A stretch of 64,000 nucleotides of DNA from GCA-2731375 sp964631725 (GTDB lineage Bacteria > Pseudomonadota > Alphaproteobacteria > GCA-2731375): contig CAZVYX010000026.1 of the NCBI GenBank assembly GCA_964631725.1, forward strand, positions 1-64,000, written 5' to 3'. Below, one piece after another: positions 8,592 through 17,684 of the stretch. The translations under genes were made by a program, and so were the position numbers. Position 1 is the first letter of the stretch. Each line of letters opens with the position of its first letter. The notes below the pieces were generated by a model. The model ran no database searches. It was given only the letters and a program-made list of their open reading frames with translations, and was not told where the DNA came from.

Positions 8592-9371
8592 TCAGAAATT
8601 GCTGGCGTAGAGGCCGCCATCCAACAGCAGGCTTTGCCCGGTAATATAGCCGGCTTGGGCGCTGCATAGGAAAGCGCAGGCTTCGCCGAATTCCTCCGGA
8701 TTGCCGAAACGCCTGGCCGGTACTTCACTGGCCTGGTTCTCCGCCGCCTGTTCGACGGAGATATTGTTCTGCTGCGAATTATAGGCCAGACCGCCGCGCA
8801 AGCGGTCGGTATCGATATAGCCGGGCAGGATGTGGTTGATGGTGACATTGTGCTGTGCCACGGAACGGGCCACGCCGGCCAGAAATGCCGTCAGGCCGGC
8901 CCGGGCGCCCGACGATAGATCAAGCCCGAAAACCGGTCGTTTCACCGACACGGATGTAATATTCACGATCCGGCCAAAACCCCGCGCCACCATCGGATCG
9001 ATCACCGCCTGCACCAACTCGATCGGCGTGGCGAAATTCATCGTCACGCCTTCCAGCATGTCTTCGCGGCTCAAATCGCGGAAGTCGCGAAACGGCGGAC
9101 CGCCATTATTGTTGACCAGAATGTCGGGCTCGGGACAGGCCGCCAGCAATGCCGCCTGCCCCTCCTTGGTGGAAACATCGGCTACGACCGGGGTTACGAC
9201 AACGTCCGAGGCCGCGCCGATTTCCGCCGCCGTCGCCATGGTCACCGCCTCGTCACGACCATTGATGACGACATTGACGCCGTTCCTCGCCAACGAGGTA
9301 GCGCAACCCCTGCCCAAGCCCCGGCTGGATGCGCAGACGATGGCATTGCGTCCCGAAATACCCAGATCCAT
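8592..9371 (-). CDS. SDR-family protein lacking the catalytic Tyr/Lys pair
   Basis: 259 residues with a full short-chain dehydrogenase fold. The N-terminal dinucleotide loop is ASSRGLGRG, the NNxG motif appears as VNNNGGPP, and the typical C-terminal ITGQSLLLDGG is present. The active-site YxxxK is not. Where family members read YSASKAGL, this protein reads SSGARAGL, so Tyr is replaced by Ser and Lys by Arg. The usual preceding Ser (NITS) is kept. Such atypical SDRs exist among FabG-like proteins. This one may use different chemistry, bind a cofactor as a sensor, or be catalytically weak. Confidence 0.85.
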   Translation of the reverse strand: MDLGISGRNAIVCASSRGLGRGCATSLARNGVNVVINGRDEAVTMATAAEIGAASDVVVTPVVADVSTKEGQAALLAACPEPDILVNNNGGPPFRDFRDLSREDMLEGVTMNFATPIELVQAVIDPMVARGFGRIVNITSVSVKRPVFGLDLSSGARAGLTAFLAGVARSVAQHNVTINHILPGYIDTDRLRGGLAYNSQQNNISVEQAAENQASEVPARRFGNPEEFGEACAFLCSAQAGYITGQSLLLDGGLYASNF

Positions 9372-9397
9372 GATCTTCCCTTTCGCGCGATGGCTAA

Positions 9398-9478
9398 TCA
9401 GCCATATTGGTTTTTCATCCCGACCTTACCACGATCGATCCAGTGGAAATAGTTGGCGCCGCGGAAATCCCTCATCAA
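9398..9478 (-). pseudogene. Possible C-terminal coding remnant
   Basis: Between the helicase and SDR genes the minus strand is open from inside the helicase stop region to a TGA at 9398-9400. It encodes a protein-like tail including DDPYLFAGLMRDF and HWIDRGKVG. Only TTG (9478) or ATG (9475) can start it, neither with a ribosome-binding site. It could be a 25-residue peptide or the end of a lost gene. I do not recognise it. Confidence 0.25.
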
Positions 9479-9518
9479 GCCGGCGAAAAGATACGGGTCA
9501 TCCCTGCATCGATGATCC

Positions 9519-11963
9519 TCACAACAGGCGGGAGGCTTCTTCGATCAGGTCTTCCGCCGCCTCGCTCAATAAATCTTCCATGCTGTCGCCATGCACGGCT
9601 TCGCGGCCGATCTCCAGCATCAGGGGCACGGCCAGGGGCGAAACCCGGTCCAGGCGGCGGTGGTCAATGCGGCCCTGGACCCGCGCCAGCATTTCACCCA
9701 GGCGGGCAATATCGAGCAGGCCCGTGGCCGCATCTGCCTGCGTGGCCCGCAACAGGATGTGATCGGGTTCGTATTTGCGCAGTACGTCGTAGATCAGGTC
9801 GGAGGAAAAGGTCATCTGCCGGCCGGTCTTCTCCTGGCCGGGATGGCGGCGGTCGATCAGACCGGCGATCAGAGCGACATTGCGGAATGTGCGCTTCATT
9901 AGGTTGGATTCCGCCAGCCATTCCTCCAGATCATCGCCCAGCATGTCCTCGCCGAACAGCGGATCAACGTCCTCCACCTGGTTTAGGCTCCACACCGCCA
10001 GGGCATATTCCGAGGCGACGAAGCCGAAGGGGCGATATCCCGCCCGCTCCATCCGCCGGGTCAACAGCATGCCCAGGGTCTGATGCGCCAAACGGCCTTC
10101 AAAGGGATAACAGACCAGATAATGCTTGCCGCCACGGGGAAAGCCCTCCATCAGCAGGCCCTCGGGGCCGGGCAGCACCGAACGGCGGCGTTGCATGGAC
10201 AACCAGTCCCGGACCGGCGCCGGCAGCCGTTTTCGCGCCGTGTCATCGGCCAACAGGGCGCGGACGCGGGCCGCCAGATAGGTCGAAAGGGGAAACTTGC
10301 CGCCGTAGTAGGACGGCACCTTGGCCTCGACCCCGGCGGCGCGGCTGACCGTCGCCACTGTTTCGCGCATGCCTTCGAAACGCAGGATCTCGCCGGCGAA
10401 GGCAAATGTATCGCCGACCACAAGCTGGTCGATAAACCATTCCTCGATCTGGCCGAGGTTGCGGCCACGCTTGAGGCGCACCTGGATCATCGGCTCCTGT
10501 ACGATGGTACCGACGTTCAGCCGATACTGCCGCGCCACCCGGGGCCCACTGACATCGTACCGCCCCTCGCCGTCCAGGGTCAGGCGGGCGTAACGTTCGT
10601 ACTGGCGCAGGGCGTAGCCGCCCGTGGCGACATAGTCGACGACACGGTCAAAGCTGTCCCGGCTCAAACCCCGGTAGGGCATGGCCCGGCACACTTCCTC
10701 GTACAGTTCACCGGGCCGAAACGGCCCGCCACAGGCCGTGCCCAGGATATGCTGGGCCAGGACGTCCAGACCGCCACGGCGCGGCGGCTCGCCATCCAGT
10801 TCGCCTTCCATCACCGCCTGGGCCGCCGCCTGGCATTCCAGCACCTCAAACCGGTTGGATGGCACCAGCAGGGCGCGGCTGGGCTCGTCCAGACGATGAT
10901 TGGCCCGGCCGATCCGCTGCACCAGCCGGCTCAGTCCCTTGGGCGCGCCGACCTGTATGACCAGATCAACCGCGCCCCAGTCGATGCCCAGATCCAGCGT
11001 CGAGGTACAGACCACGCCACGCAGATCGCCGCGCACCATGGCCGCCTCCACCTTGCGGCGCTGGCCCACATCCAATGAACCGTGATGCAGGGCAATGGGC
11101 AGGCTATCCTCGTTCAGGCGCCAAAGGTGATTGAACACGACCTCCGCCTGGGCCCTGGTATTGACAAAAACAAGCGTCGTCCGCTGGCCGCGAATGGCGT
11201 CGTAGACATCCGCCATCGCGTGCAGGGTCATATGGCCGGCCCAAGGGACCCGCGCGGACGCCGCCATGACGTTGATTTCGGGCCGTGGACCCGGACCGCC
11301 GTCAACCACGGCCACGGGCCCGGCACATTTCAGAAAATCCGCCATTTGCACCGGCGCCGCCACCGTCGCCGACAAACCAATCTGCCGGGCGCCGGGCGCC
11401 ATGCCGGCCAGACGGGCCAGCCCCAGGGCCAGCAGATCGCCCCGCTTGTTGGCGGCAAGGGCGTGCAATTCATCGATTACGACATAGCGCAATTGGGCGA
11501 AATACCGCGCCGCATCGCGGTAGGAGAGCAACAGGGCCAACTGCTCCGGCGTGGTCAGCAACATATGCGGCGGATTGCGCCGCTGCCTCTGCCGCCTTGA
11601 TTGCGGGGTATCGCCGGTACGGCTCTCGACCCGGATCGGCACGCCCATGTCTTCGATGGGTTGTTCCAGATTGCGCCGCACATCGACGGCCAGGGCCTTC
11701 AGGGGCGAAAGATACAGGGTGTGCAGCCGGCCATCGTCTGGCGCCGCCCCATCGCCCCCCGAACCGCCGATCAGATCACAGAGGCTGGGCAGGAAACCGG
11801 CCAATGTCTTGCCGCCGCCCGTCGGCGCGGTCAGCAGCACCGAATGTCCCGCCCGCGCGCGGCGCAGCACTTCAATTTGGTGCGGCCGGGGCCGCCAGCC
11901 GCGCGCGCTGAACCAAGCCGCAAGCGGCGGCGGTAGGTCAAGCTCCTGCGGGACGTCGTTCAT
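9519..11963 (-). CDS. Ligase-associated DNA damage response DEXH-box helicase (Lhr-like)
   Basis: 814 residues of the Lhr-type superfamily 2 helicase found next to ATP-dependent DNA ligase genes in many bacteria. Visible motifs are motif I APTGGGKT, motif II DELH, motif III SAT, and motif VI QRIGRANH, followed by a long C-terminal Lhr-type extension. It probably unwinds or remodels damaged DNA with a ligase and nuclease. Here it stands alone, since the usual ligase, exonuclease and PdeM-type phosphoesterase genes are not adjacent. I start at ATG 11963. An in-frame GTG at 11987 would add eight residues. Confidence 0.9.
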   Translation of the reverse strand: MNDVPQELDLPPPLAAWFSARGWRPRPHQIEVLRRARAGHSVLLTAPTGGGKTLAGFLPSLCDLIGGSGGDGAAPDDGRLHTLYLSPLKALAVDVRRNLEQPIEDMGVPIRVESRTGDTPQSRRQRQRRNPPHMLLTTPEQLALLLSYRDAARYFAQLRYVVIDELHALAANKRGDLLALGLARLAGMAPGARQIGLSATVAAPVQMADFLKCAGPVAVVDGGPGPRPEINVMAASARVPWAGHMTLHAMADVYDAIRGQRTTLVFVNTRAQAEVVFNHLWRLNEDSLPIALHHGSLDVGQRRKVEAAMVRGDLRGVVCTSTLDLGIDWGAVDLVIQVGAPKGLSRLVQRIGRANHRLDEPSRALLVPSNRFEVLECQAAAQAVMEGELDGEPPRRGGLDVLAQHILGTACGGPFRPGELYEEVCRAMPYRGLSRDSFDRVVDYVATGGYALRQYERYARLTLDGEGRYDVSGPRVARQYRLNVGTIVQEPMIQVRLKRGRNLGQIEEWFIDQLVVGDTFAFAGEILRFEGMRETVATVSRAAGVEAKVPSYYGGKFPLSTYLAARVRALLADDTARKRLPAPVRDWLSMQRRRSVLPGPEGLLMEGFPRGGKHYLVCYPFEGRLAHQTLGMLLTRRMERAGYRPFGFVASEYALAVWSLNQVEDVDPLFGEDMLGDDLEEWLAESNLMKRTFRNVALIAGLIDRRHPGQEKTGRQMTFSSDLIYDVLRKYEPDHILLRATQADAATGLLDIARLGEMLARVQGRIDHRRLDRVSPLAVPLMLEIGREAVHGDSMEDLLSEAAEDLIEEASRLL

Positions 11964-12176
11964 GACGGCAAATATAGCGCTCCCCACCGCCGAATACCGC
12001 CTTCTATTGCGGCCATCTTAAACCGCGCGGTCATGCCCAGACCACCATATAGCAACCGCGCCGGCGCCAATGATGCTTAACGCCTTATTTACCGGACTGG
12101 GGGTAATTTAGATTAATACACCATCGGCATATTTCCCGTGGGAATTGTGACGGCACGGTTAGGGATAGCGGAACAA

Positions 12177-12749
12177 ATGGCATACAACCTGGAGCAATTG
12201 CAGGTCCAGTTGATCGAGGACAACCGCAATATGCGCGCGTTGGTCAAGGCAATGCTGAATGCATTGGGCATAATATCAGTGCGCGACTACGAAAATGGTC
12301 AACAAGCCATTGACTCACTTGCGAATTTTGTCCCGGATCTGATCATTACCGATTGGATGATGACGCCCGTGGATGGACTGGAGTACACCAACTACATCCG
12401 CACTGACGACAAAAGTCCCGACGTTTTTACGCCGATTATTCTGATGACCGGCCATACCGAGAAGTGGCGCATCATCAAGGCCCGCGACACCGGCGTGACG
12501 GAACTGCTGGCAAAACCAATAACCGCGAAGACATTGTATGACCGTGTCCTGGCGATCGTTGAAAAACCACGCCCCTTTGTCCGTACCAAATCATTCTTCG
12601 GCCCCTGCCGCCGCCGGGTCAATTGGCGGGAATACATGGGTCCTGAACGGCGGGCTCCATCCATCCCGCATGGCGAGCTTTTGGACCATGGACCAGCCGG
12701 GATCAGTAACGCGGTCGAGGATATCGAACGGCTGCTGGAATCACTCTAA
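12177..12749 (+). CDS. Response regulator with CheY-like receiver domain
   Basis: 190 residues. The receiver domain (residues ~8-130) has the acidic pair Glu14-Asp15, phosphoacceptor Asp59 in IITDW, Thr91 and Lys113 in LAKPI. The C-terminal extension of about 60 residues is not a DNA-binding domain. It contains GPCRRR and MGPERR, a short basic pattern seen in alphaproteobacterial single-domain regulators. The ATG at 12177 follows AGGGATAGCGGA. An upstream GTG at 12138 is less likely. The Hpt-like gene starts 53 bases downstream, so the two likely form a phosphorelay pair. No kinase gene is nearby. Confidence 0.88.
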   Translation: MAYNLEQLQVQLIEDNRNMRALVKAMLNALGIISVRDYENGQQAIDSLANFVPDLIITDWMMTPVDGLEYTNYIRTDDKSPDVFTPIILMTGHTEKWRIIKARDTGVTELLAKPITAKTLYDRVLAIVEKPRPFVRTKSFFGPCRRRVNWREYMGPERRAPSIPHGELLDHGPAGISNAVEDIERLLESL

Positions 12750-12802
12750 CAAACGGCGCGCCAACGCGCCCATGAACCCATCAAACGACAGGAGAGCAGG
12801 AA

Positions 12803-13312
12803 ATGCCCAGAGTACTGCCTGAAGAAAATACGGGACCGCGCGGCGCACCTGGCGACTTTGAGGAAATTCCGATTATCAACAAGCTGAAGGCCAAGATAGG
12901 TCCGGGCTTCGGCGCCAACCCGGGCGCCTTGGAACAGGCGGAAAAAGTTGTCGAACGAATGAAGGCCAGCTACGAAAAACGTCTGGAATCCGAAATTCGG
13001 AATTTGTTTGCGTCATTCACCAAAATGCGCGACAGCGGCGACTTCGACCTGGACCTGCTGTACGACCAATCACATGAAATTCGCGGCGAGGCGGGCACAT
13101 ACGGCTACCAAATGGTGTCCGACATCGGCAAACTGCTGTGCGAACTGCTCTCGCCGATGGAACAGGCCGACGCCGCCGAAATCAAGGCGATCGAGACGCA
13201 TCTAAGGGCCATGCAAACGGTTGTCGCGCAACGGATCAAGGGCACCGGGCCGGAGGTCGCGAAACAAATTGTCGAGGGCCTGTCCGCCATCGTGAAAAGG
13301 TCCAATACCTGA
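12803..13312 (+). CDS. Hpt-like histidine phosphotransfer protein
   Basis: 169 residues. The helical segment SHEIRGEAGTYGY, with His91 as the candidate phosphorylated residue, matches the Hpt pattern HxxxGxAGxxG. A helical N-terminal third precedes it, and the C-terminal region is amphipathic helix. The start at 12803 is well supported by AGGAGAGCAGGAA. Its place directly after a receiver-domain gene suggests it passes phosphate to or from that regulator in a multi-step relay. The sensor is likely encoded elsewhere. Confidence 0.75.
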   Translation: MPRVLPEENTGPRGAPGDFEEIPIINKLKAKIGPGFGANPGALEQAEKVVERMKASYEKRLESEIRNLFASFTKMRDSGDFDLDLLYDQSHEIRGEAGTYGYQMVSDIGKLLCELLSPMEQADAAEIKAIETHLRAMQTVVAQRIKGTGPEVAKQIVEGLSAIVKRSNT

Positions 13313-13424
13313 GCCGGTTGGCCGCGCCGCGACGGTTTCCGTCCGCTCGCCCAAATTAATCACCATCGACAGATCCTTACTGGCGCTCTTACAGTGTGTC
13401 ACCGGAATTGGACGGCACGGCTAG

Positions 13425-14135
13425 ATGAGCGATGTGACCAACAAGGCGCGGCGGTTCGTGGATGACGGCCTGCGCCGCGAGGAATTGACCGAAGAGCGGA
13501 TCGCCGAATTGATACGCGAATACGGCAACAGCGGCGTTATGCAGATCCTGACGGAGGCCGAACGCGATGCCAATCGCGGCGCCGCGCTGGCGGACCATCC
13601 CGTTGGCCAGGACCTTTGGGTCTTCGGCTACGGCTCCCTGATGTGGAACCCGGCCTTTCATCATAGCGAGACCAGATCGGCCCGGATCCATGGCTATCAC
13701 CGCCGCTTTTGCATGTGGATGCCGTTGGGGCGGGGTACGCCGGAGCGGCCGGGCCTGACCTTGGGGTTGCAGCAGGGCGGATCGTGCCATGGCCTGATCC
13801 TGCGCATTCCCAGCCATCTGGTCGAGGCGGAAACCCGGATCGTCTGGCGCCGGGAGATGATCAGCGGCGGCTACCGTCCGGTCTGGGTACGGGCACGTTG
13901 CGAGGGCGGGACGGTGCGCGCCCTGACCTTCGTGGCCAACCCCGCGCATCGCCGCTTTGGCGGCAAGGTGCCCCTGAACGTAGCCGTGAATGCCATTGCC
14001 ACCGCCGAAGGCCGCCTCGGCCGCTGCCGGGATTATCTGCACAATCTGGTGCTGCACCTTGACGATCTCGGCCTGGCCGACGGTCAGATGCACCGCCTGT
14101 ACAAATTGGTGGAACAACACCCCGCCAAAAGCTAA
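13425..14135 (+). CDS. ChaC-family gamma-glutamylcyclotransferase
   Basis: 236 residues. The ChaC substrate loop is present as FGYGSLMWNP (residues 67-76), and Glu142 in the VWRREM segment fits the catalytic acid. Family members cleave gamma-glutamyl dipeptides, usually glutathione, to 5-oxoproline and Cys-Gly in the cytosol. An N-terminal helical extension of about 60 residues precedes the domain. It ends one base before the end of the convergent flavin-barrel gene at 14137, and no cation-transport gene is adjacent. Naming it glutathione-specific would be inference. Confidence 0.88.
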   Translation: MSDVTNKARRFVDDGLRREELTEERIAELIREYGNSGVMQILTEAERDANRGAALADHPVGQDLWVFGYGSLMWNPAFHHSETRSARIHGYHRRFCMWMPLGRGTPERPGLTLGLQQGGSCHGLILRIPSHLVEAETRIVWRREMISGGYRPVWVRARCEGGTVRALTFVANPAHRRFGGKVPLNVAVNAIATAEGRLGRCRDYLHNLVLHLDDLGLADGQMHRLYKLVEQHPAKS

Positions 14136-14136
14136 G

Positions 14137-14739
14137 TCAGCGCAAGACCGCCAGTTCCGCTTCCAATTCAAGGATACGGGCCTGCAAGGGCTGTATCAGA
14201 TCGGCAATCTGATCCTCGGTATAGCGTTGCGCGATATGTTTCGAGCAGTTGATGTCCCAGGCTTCGACCCTGATCACCATCGCGGCCTCGACCGGGGCCT
14301 TGTAGTTTGGATCGCCCAGGTCTTGCAGCAGTTCCGGATCATCCTCCACAACCCGCGCCCGACCCCAGATCTTGATGCGCCGGCGGTTCGGGTAGTCCAT
14401 CAGGAACAATGAAACCCGATCGTTCTCGCTCAGATTACCGACGGAGATGTATTGCCGGTTGCCGGCAAAATCGGCGAAGGCGAGGGTCGTCTCGTCCATC
14501 ACACGGAGGAAACCCTGCGGGCCGCCACGATGCTGAAGACTGGGCTGGCCATCGACCGAGGCCGTGGCGAGGTAGAATGAATCCCGCTCCGCGATGAAGG
14601 CGGCCAAATCCTCTGTGACAACTGTGCGCCAGCCGCCCTTCTCTTCCATCTTGGCGTAACCGTCGCGGGAGCCTTTTCGCGTCTGCACCGCCTTGACCGC
14701 CGGGCTGAAGGCGATGTCGGAGCTGCAATGACCGGTCAT
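14137..14739 (-). CDS. Pyridoxamine 5'-phosphate oxidase-family FMN-binding protein
   Basis: 200 residues with a flavin split-barrel: FYLATASVDGQPSLQHRGG and a later DYPNRRRIKIWGRARVV. A C-terminal coiled-coil-like helix (ADLIQPLQARILELEAELAVL) ends the protein. It resembles the group of PNPOx-like oxidoreductases of unknown substrate, not PdxH itself. The start at 14739 overlaps the stop of the upstream cupin gene as ATGA, so the two are translationally coupled. That coupling suggests a shared redox or stress role. Confidence 0.85.
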   Translation of the reverse strand: MTGHCSSDIAFSPAVKAVQTRKGSRDGYAKMEEKGGWRTVVTEDLAAFIAERDSFYLATASVDGQPSLQHRGGPQGFLRVMDETTLAFADFAGNRQYISVGNLSENDRVSLFLMDYPNRRRIKIWGRARVVEDDPELLQDLGDPNYKAPVEAAMVIRVEAWDINCSKHIAQRYTEDQIADLIQPLQARILELEAELAVLR

Positions 14740-15407
14740 GACCCCATCTCTCCGCACAAATGGCCCAATTTGACGAAAAGCGTGCAGCCGTCGCCGCTGA
14801 AAGGTTCATGCCGGCTGCCCGGCGGCATGCGCAGCCAGGTACCGGCGGGATAATGCCCTAACTCGTCCTCCAGGGTGCCGTCCAGAACCAATACCTCTTC
14901 CCCGCCTGGATGATCATGGCCCGGCGCCCGAACGCCGGGTCCCCAGCGTACCAAGCTGACCCGTTCCTGGCCGAATTGATGCAGTGGGCGCACCGACGAT
15001 CCCGCGACGGAACCAGGCCGCCAGCCATCATCCTGGTTGGTATCTATCCGAACATATTCCTGGTCCGCCGGGTCCATCTGCCAGAGTTTGACAAAGATGA
15101 CGCAGCCGCCGTCGGTATGGGGCACATGGTGCGAACCTATTGGGTTTCGCACATACATTCCGGGTCCGTAATCTCCACTTTCATCGGAAAACGTCCCTTC
15201 CAGAACCAGAAATTCCTCGCCGCCGTCGTGAGTATGGCCGGGAAAATAGCTCTCCGGCGCAAATCGGACCAATGATGTGGCCCGGCCGGATTCCGCGCCG
15301 TCCCGGTCCAGCATGCGCCGCTGCACCCCGTTGGCGCGGGTGTCGATCCATTCCTGGCGCCCGGTCTCAATGACCACCCGCTGTTGGAAGTCCAAATTGA
15401 TTTGCAT
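14736..15407 (-). CDS. Two-domain ChrR-like cupin protein
   Basis: 223 residues holding two tandem cupins of the anti-sigma-factor ChrR type. Each has a metal-binding half-motif, PGHTHDGGEE in the first and PGHDHPGGEE in the second, with a second His near the end of each barrel (SHHVPH and SRHEPF). ChrR cupins bind zinc or another metal. No sigma-factor gene or zinc-binding anti-sigma domain is adjacent, so this is probably a stand-alone cupin, perhaps a dioxygenase or sensor. ATG 15407 follows GGGGATGGGG, and upstream starts at 15416 and 15422 are possible. Confidence 0.83.
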   Translation of the reverse strand: MQINLDFQQRVVIETGRQEWIDTRANGVQRRMLDRDGAESGRATSLVRFAPESYFPGHTHDGGEEFLVLEGTFSDESGDYGPGMYVRNPIGSHHVPHTDGGCVIFVKLWQMDPADQEYVRIDTNQDDGWRPGSVAGSSVRPLHQFGQERVSLVRWGPGVRAPGHDHPGGEEVLVLDGTLEDELGHYPAGTWLRMPPGSRHEPFSGDGCTLFVKLGHLCGEMGS

Positions 15408-15522
15408 GATCCCCATCCCCAAATCAGGCCGCCCTTAAGCGTGCCTATCTACTGATAGATCGCTATTCAATCGCTCCAATCAAGACGCCGACGGCCAGAA
15501 AAATATCAACCGGCGACAATTA

Positions 15523-17124
15523 TCAACCGGCCCCACCGGCCACCCGTGCCTCGGCCATGCGGCGCAGTTCGGCGCGCTGGATCTTGGTGCCGTTGGCGCT
15601 TTGCGTGGTTGGAAACTCGTCCAGGGCGAAAATCCGCATGGGCGCCTTGAAACGGGCCAGGGTATCGAGGCAATGCTGCCGCAGAACATCTTCGTCGAAC
15701 GTGGCGCCGGGATTCATAATGACGAAGCCGACGGCCCGGACCGCGCCCTCGGCCGTGGTGACGCCGACAACCTGGCTATCCGCCACGCTGTCATGGCCCA
15801 TGATATGGCTCTCGATCTCGGCCGGACTGGTGAGAAATCCGCCCAGGCGCAGGACATCGCCCATGCGCTGGAGATAAAGGAAGCGGCCATCCTCGGTTAG
15901 CTCACCCAAATCGCCGGAGCGCAGGAAACCGTCATCTGTGAACTCCTCCGCCGTGGCCTCCGGATTCAAGAAATATTCGTTCATCAGCGACGGGCCCTTC
16001 AGCTCCAACTCGCCGGCCTGACCGGGGCCAAGCAATTCGCCGCTTTCGGGGTCGCGCACCCGCACTTCCGATTGCGCGCTGATCGGCTTGCCGCCGCCGG
16101 CAATCCTTTCCAACAGGGGCAGCTCCAGGGGTTGCAGGGCGAACAGGGCCTGTACCTCGCTCATGCCATACAGGCCAACCATTCTGATGCCGCGCGCCTC
16201 GGCCCGGGCCGCCAGCTCGGCGTAGTTGGTGGCAAATGCGGCGCTGCCGACGAAGCGCACGTTCGGCAATGGCTGGTCCAGGATGGAATCATCCAGGATC
16301 GATTGGATCATGTCGTCCGTGGCGTTGAAATTGACCACGTTGTGCCGCGCCGCGATCTCCACGGTTTCCCGCGGATCGAACGAGGCGGTCAGAACCGTCG
16401 GCTGTCCCGAAGCGAGGCCGGCCATGATCTGGGTATAACCGAACACGCCGCAAAGCGGCATCATCTGCAACAACGCGCCGTTGGAGGTGCTGTAACCGAA
16501 ACCCTCCGCCACCAGGCGGGCGTGGCGGGAAATGCTGCCCTGGGAATGCAAGACGAACTTCGGCGCCTTGGTGGTGCCGGAGGTGGTGAAGATGTTGCAG
16601 CCCGCATCCGGGCTGGCATGATCATCGGCATAGGGCGCGCATTGGATCAGGTCGTTGTAGTCAAGACGCCGGCAATGGCCGACGGCGCCGGGAATGACGT
16701 CAACCTTCTGGCCTTCGTCATACAGGATCAGCGTTTTCAGCCCGGCCAGGGCGGCGGCGTCCGCGTCCGCCAGCAGGCCGAGGAAATCGATCTCGCGAAA
16801 ACCGGGCCACATCACCAGGATCTCCGCCCCGGAACGGTTGATGATGTCCGAAACCTCGGACGAGCGGAAACGGGTGTTGACCGCAACCGCGATGGCGCCC
16901 AAACGGCAACAGCCCAGGCATAGGGCGAGATAGGCCGGGCAGTTCGGCAGCCACAGGGCCACCCTGTCGCCGGCCCCGATGCCCAGGTCCGCCAGCACCG
17001 TGGCGGCCCGGCGGCCCATGTCATCGATTTCAGCGAAACTGATCGGCTCGTCATGATAGATAATTGCGGTATCGGCGCCATGGGCGGTGCTCAGATCCGC
17101 CAGCAATGCGGTAACGGTATCCAT
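15523..17124 (-). CDS. AMP-forming acyl-CoA synthetase
   Basis: 533 residues of the ANL superfamily, which activate a carboxylic acid as acyl-AMP and transfer it to CoA. Visible motifs are the phosphate loop TTSGTTKAPKF, the LYGMSE motif, the hinge region GDLGELTEDGRF, and the C-terminal catalytic Lys in NGTKIQ. The substrate is unknown: the family includes benzoate, cyclohexanecarboxylate and fatty acid ligases. Together with the ubiX, ubiD and second ligase genes nearby, it suggests a pathway that activates decarboxylation substrates or products. Confidence 0.9.
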   Translation of the reverse strand: MDTVTALLADLSTAHGADTAIIYHDEPISFAEIDDMGRRAATVLADLGIGAGDRVALWLPNCPAYLALCLGCCRLGAIAVAVNTRFRSSEVSDIINRSGAEILVMWPGFREIDFLGLLADADAAALAGLKTLILYDEGQKVDVIPGAVGHCRRLDYNDLIQCAPYADDHASPDAGCNIFTTSGTTKAPKFVLHSQGSISRHARLVAEGFGYSTSNGALLQMMPLCGVFGYTQIMAGLASGQPTVLTASFDPRETVEIAARHNVVNFNATDDMIQSILDDSILDQPLPNVRFVGSAAFATNYAELAARAEARGIRMVGLYGMSEVQALFALQPLELPLLERIAGGGKPISAQSEVRVRDPESGELLGPGQAGELELKGPSLMNEYFLNPEATAEEFTDDGFLRSGDLGELTEDGRFLYLQRMGDVLRLGGFLTSPAEIESHIMGHDSVADSQVVGVTTAEGAVRAVGFVIMNPGATFDEDVLRQHCLDTLARFKAPMRIFALDEFPTTQSANGTKIQRAELRRMAEARVAGGAG

Positions 17125-17148
17125 ACGCGGTAAAGACTCCCTACTGGA

Positions 17149-17508
17149 TTAGATCTCGCCCTTTACCTTGCGCAGCAAGGTTTTCAGGTCCATGGGCACG
17201 ATCGCTGTTTCACTGATACGTTGATCGATTTCGTCCGACGTCAGGCGCCAGCTATCACCGTCGATCTCGGCGATGAACACCTGCACGAAATTGCGATGGT
17301 TGCGCAGGGCGGCTTCGGCGCCGGCGTGGTCGGCCAGGATGGCCAGGGCCAACTGGCTGGGCCCGCTGCCTTCGTAGCCCCATTCAAATCCGCTGGCACG
17401 GAAATCGCGCAGATCCAGGCGCGGGTCCAGCGGCTGCCCATCGACGCTGACCGTGACCCGCTGGCCGTCCCGTGTTCCGACATAGGTTTTCGCGACAGAG
17501 TTATTCAT
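17149..17508 (-). CDS. DUF6166-like protein of unknown function
   Basis: 119 residues. The core segment FEWGYEGSGPSQLALAIL matches my memory of the DUF6166 family, small proteins of unknown role. I see no signal peptide or membrane helix. I start at ATG 17508. A second ATG at 17526 could add six residues. It sits 24 bases downstream of the acyl-CoA synthetase start side and is transcribed towards that gene, so the two could share an operon. It is divergent from ubiX. Confidence 0.7.
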   Translation of the reverse strand: MNNSVAKTYVGTRDGQRVTVSVDGQPLDPRLDLRDFRASGFEWGYEGSGPSQLALAILADHAGAEAALRNHRNFVQVFIAEIDGDSWRLTSDEIDQRISETAIVPMDLKTLLRKVKGEI

Positions 17509-17684
17509 GAAACGATCATAGAGCATATCACACCGATCACGCGAGCCCGTCCATGGCGGCACTGCAATAGGGTCGGTTCTCAAGACGGCGGAGTATGATA
17601 GTCTTGGCCCCACAGGTCCCTACGGGGATCCGGAATTGTCGCCTAGATGAAAATGCCATTTGCCGCCAAAAAGGCCAGCCGATC

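Noticed and set aside
14736..15407. ChrR anti-sigma factor
   Set aside because: No zinc-binding anti-sigma domain and no sigma-factor gene beside it. Only the cupin domains match.
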